Origin: Phytoseiulus persimilis
Lineage: Eukaryota; Arthropoda; Arachnida; Mesostigmata; Phytoseiidae
Reading direction: 5' to 3'
NCBI GenBank assembly: GCA_037576195.1
Contig: CM075102.1
Span: forward strand, 42,528,745 to 42,592,744
DNA: 64,000 nt
The notes beneath the pieces are model-generated. The model searched no databases. It worked only from the letters and a program-made list of their open reading frames with translations, and was not told where the DNA came from. Position numbers and translations under genes: made by a program. Positions 62,901-64,000 of this stretch are shown here, one piece after another. Each line of letters opens with the position of its first letter. Within the stretch, counting starts at the first letter, position 1.

Positions 62901-64000
62901 CTCCAGCAGAGGCCGCTCCTGCAACTGCTGCCGCTTCAACAGCTGCCATTGCTTCTGATGGTGTCTCTGCTGTCGGAGCCACAACTGGGCGGCGGAAGAG
63001 ACTTCCATGAATTCAACCAGCAAACAAGCTCTCATCTTTTCAGCGCACCCGAACCGCCTCTGACTCGGCAAACTGTGTTGCCCCCAGTGATCAGAACCCC
63101 GTGCTCTCTGGAATTCATTCAGAGCAGACCGCGGCGAGTCTGCGAACGTTCCGAGGAGTTGAAATCCACGGCGCCGGGTGATGACAGGAATGATTTCCAA
63201 ACTTCCATCCATCTTGCGGCTGTGTGACTCCGCCGAATGGTTTTGTGGTTTCTTGGGCTATCGAGTCCAGAGTGTATGGAGTGAAGTCACTTTGACTCAC
63301 CGACGCTCAGGGGCCGATGTGATCGAGGATGTCGGTGAAAGTTCCAAAAGGGTTCCAGCAAGCACAGTCTGCGACGTGCGGTAGGAGCTCTAGATGGAGA
63401 ACAGACGAGCAATCACGTGGATTTCGATGAGAGAGTCGGTTCCCGTCTCCTGAGAACAACGGCAGTCGAAGGTTCGTTGATAGAGTTTGAGCCTGGAATC
63501 GGGAAGTTCATGAGGTGACAGAGGGCGTGGGGTGCGCTGACGACGTTGACAACACAAAGGAACAATGTGCTCGAGGGAAGAGCTCTCTCCACCTCGATGA
63601 ACTGTCGTAGGAGAACTTTCTCAACGTTATCCCGGTCCGGGATTCGTCAAGGAGCGCACATGACACATAACGAGCTGTATATGGACGAGCCACGGGTTAT
63701 GAACCGATCAATCAATCAATCGATAACTGATGCTGTTGAAGCGTTTCGGGCCTTCCCTCCTCACTCAATGCCCGGTCAGGGCTTGAAGTAATATTCAATA
63801 CGTCGTCGTGGTAGGGAGCCGGTCAATTGGAAGGAATCGGGAGATGCGCTGCGCGATCTCAGTCCACCACAATGCCGGCCTCGACTCTCCTATGTGAACG
63901 AATGATTAGTTTGCCTGCATCGAATTTGAGACGGAGGGAGCCTAGAGGGATATCGTGTCTTGGAAGGAAATTCATGCGCAGCCGTCCCGGGGACCTAACG

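Larger units (their letters stand above)
41155..64000. other. Right-hand 22.8 kb: probably receptor intron 2, no exon recognised
   Basis: Starts with the GTGAGT donor of receptor exon 2. I searched the translated frames for kainate-receptor landmarks ('AIFGP', 'TRW', the ligand-binding core, the pore 'SYTANLAAFLT') and found none, so either the intron runs past the window or later exons are missing. Open frames without a known family include minus 43400-43726 (108 codons, no ATG at its start), plus 44490-44789, plus 54129-54596 (155 codons from a TTG) and plus 60111-60383. Named repeats are listed separately. Confidence 0.5.

Noticed and set aside
63346-63380. Tiny 'VCDV' exon candidate for receptor exon 3
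   Set aside because: A CACAG|TCTGCGAC site fits the expected phase, but a stop follows almost at once and no kainate-receptor block is present.
53000-64000. Search for tRNA genes, CRISPR arrays and rRNA (whole window considered)
   Set aside because: No B-box GGTTCGANTCC with a paired A-box and cloverleaf, no regularly spaced direct repeats and no rRNA-like sequence were seen.

Overview
This is eukaryotic, intron-containing DNA, almost certainly from an arthropod. Two cuticle protein genes carry the chelicerate form of the Rebers-Riddiford chitin-binding domain, with a trailing 'T-E-S-Q-S-P-A-x-x-x-L-x-S-S-A' tail. With short introns in the housekeeping gene, this points to a mite or tick. 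A phytoseiid-like mite is my guess, but the species is inference.

Layout. Positions 1-2722 hold no gene I can name. Positions 2723-4567 are a complete Tc1-like DNA transposon flanked by TA, with matching terminal inverted repeats and one uninterrupted 347-residue transposase whose catalytic spacing is DD38E. Positions 5341-5527 are a compact, almost perfect inverted-repeat element bounded by a 9-10 bp direct repeat, like a non-autonomous Mutator-type or foldback element. On the minus strand, 7864-6413 is a complete six-exon TATA-binding protein gene with five introns of about 110 bp. On the plus strand, 9645-10247 is mitochondrial Mn superoxide dismutase in one exon. It is broken at an ambiguous base (10169), after which the last two metal ligands are missing. 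Two convergent cuticle protein genes follow: plus strand 10710-11724, and minus strand 16205-13989. Both have a TATA box and a first coding exon that contributes only the ATG.

From 23.8 kb to the right edge the window seems dominated by one large gene: the 5' end of an ionotropic, kainate-type glutamate receptor on the plus strand. Its signal-peptide exon (23826-23895) and next exon (40978-41154, start of the extracellular ligand-binding domain) are separated by an intron of about 17.1 kb. No later exon could be found, so the gene probably continues past 64 kb. The intron and the DNA after 41.2 kb contain simple repeats, a probable hAT-like terminus and several long open frames of unknown meaning.

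The genes are unrelated in function: basal transcription (TBP), mitochondrial superoxide removal (SOD2), exoskeleton (two CPR proteins) and neurotransmission (iGluR). The two CPR genes are clear paralogues, and the two mobile elements lie together between the left edge and TBP. I found no operon, CRISPR array, tRNA or rRNA.
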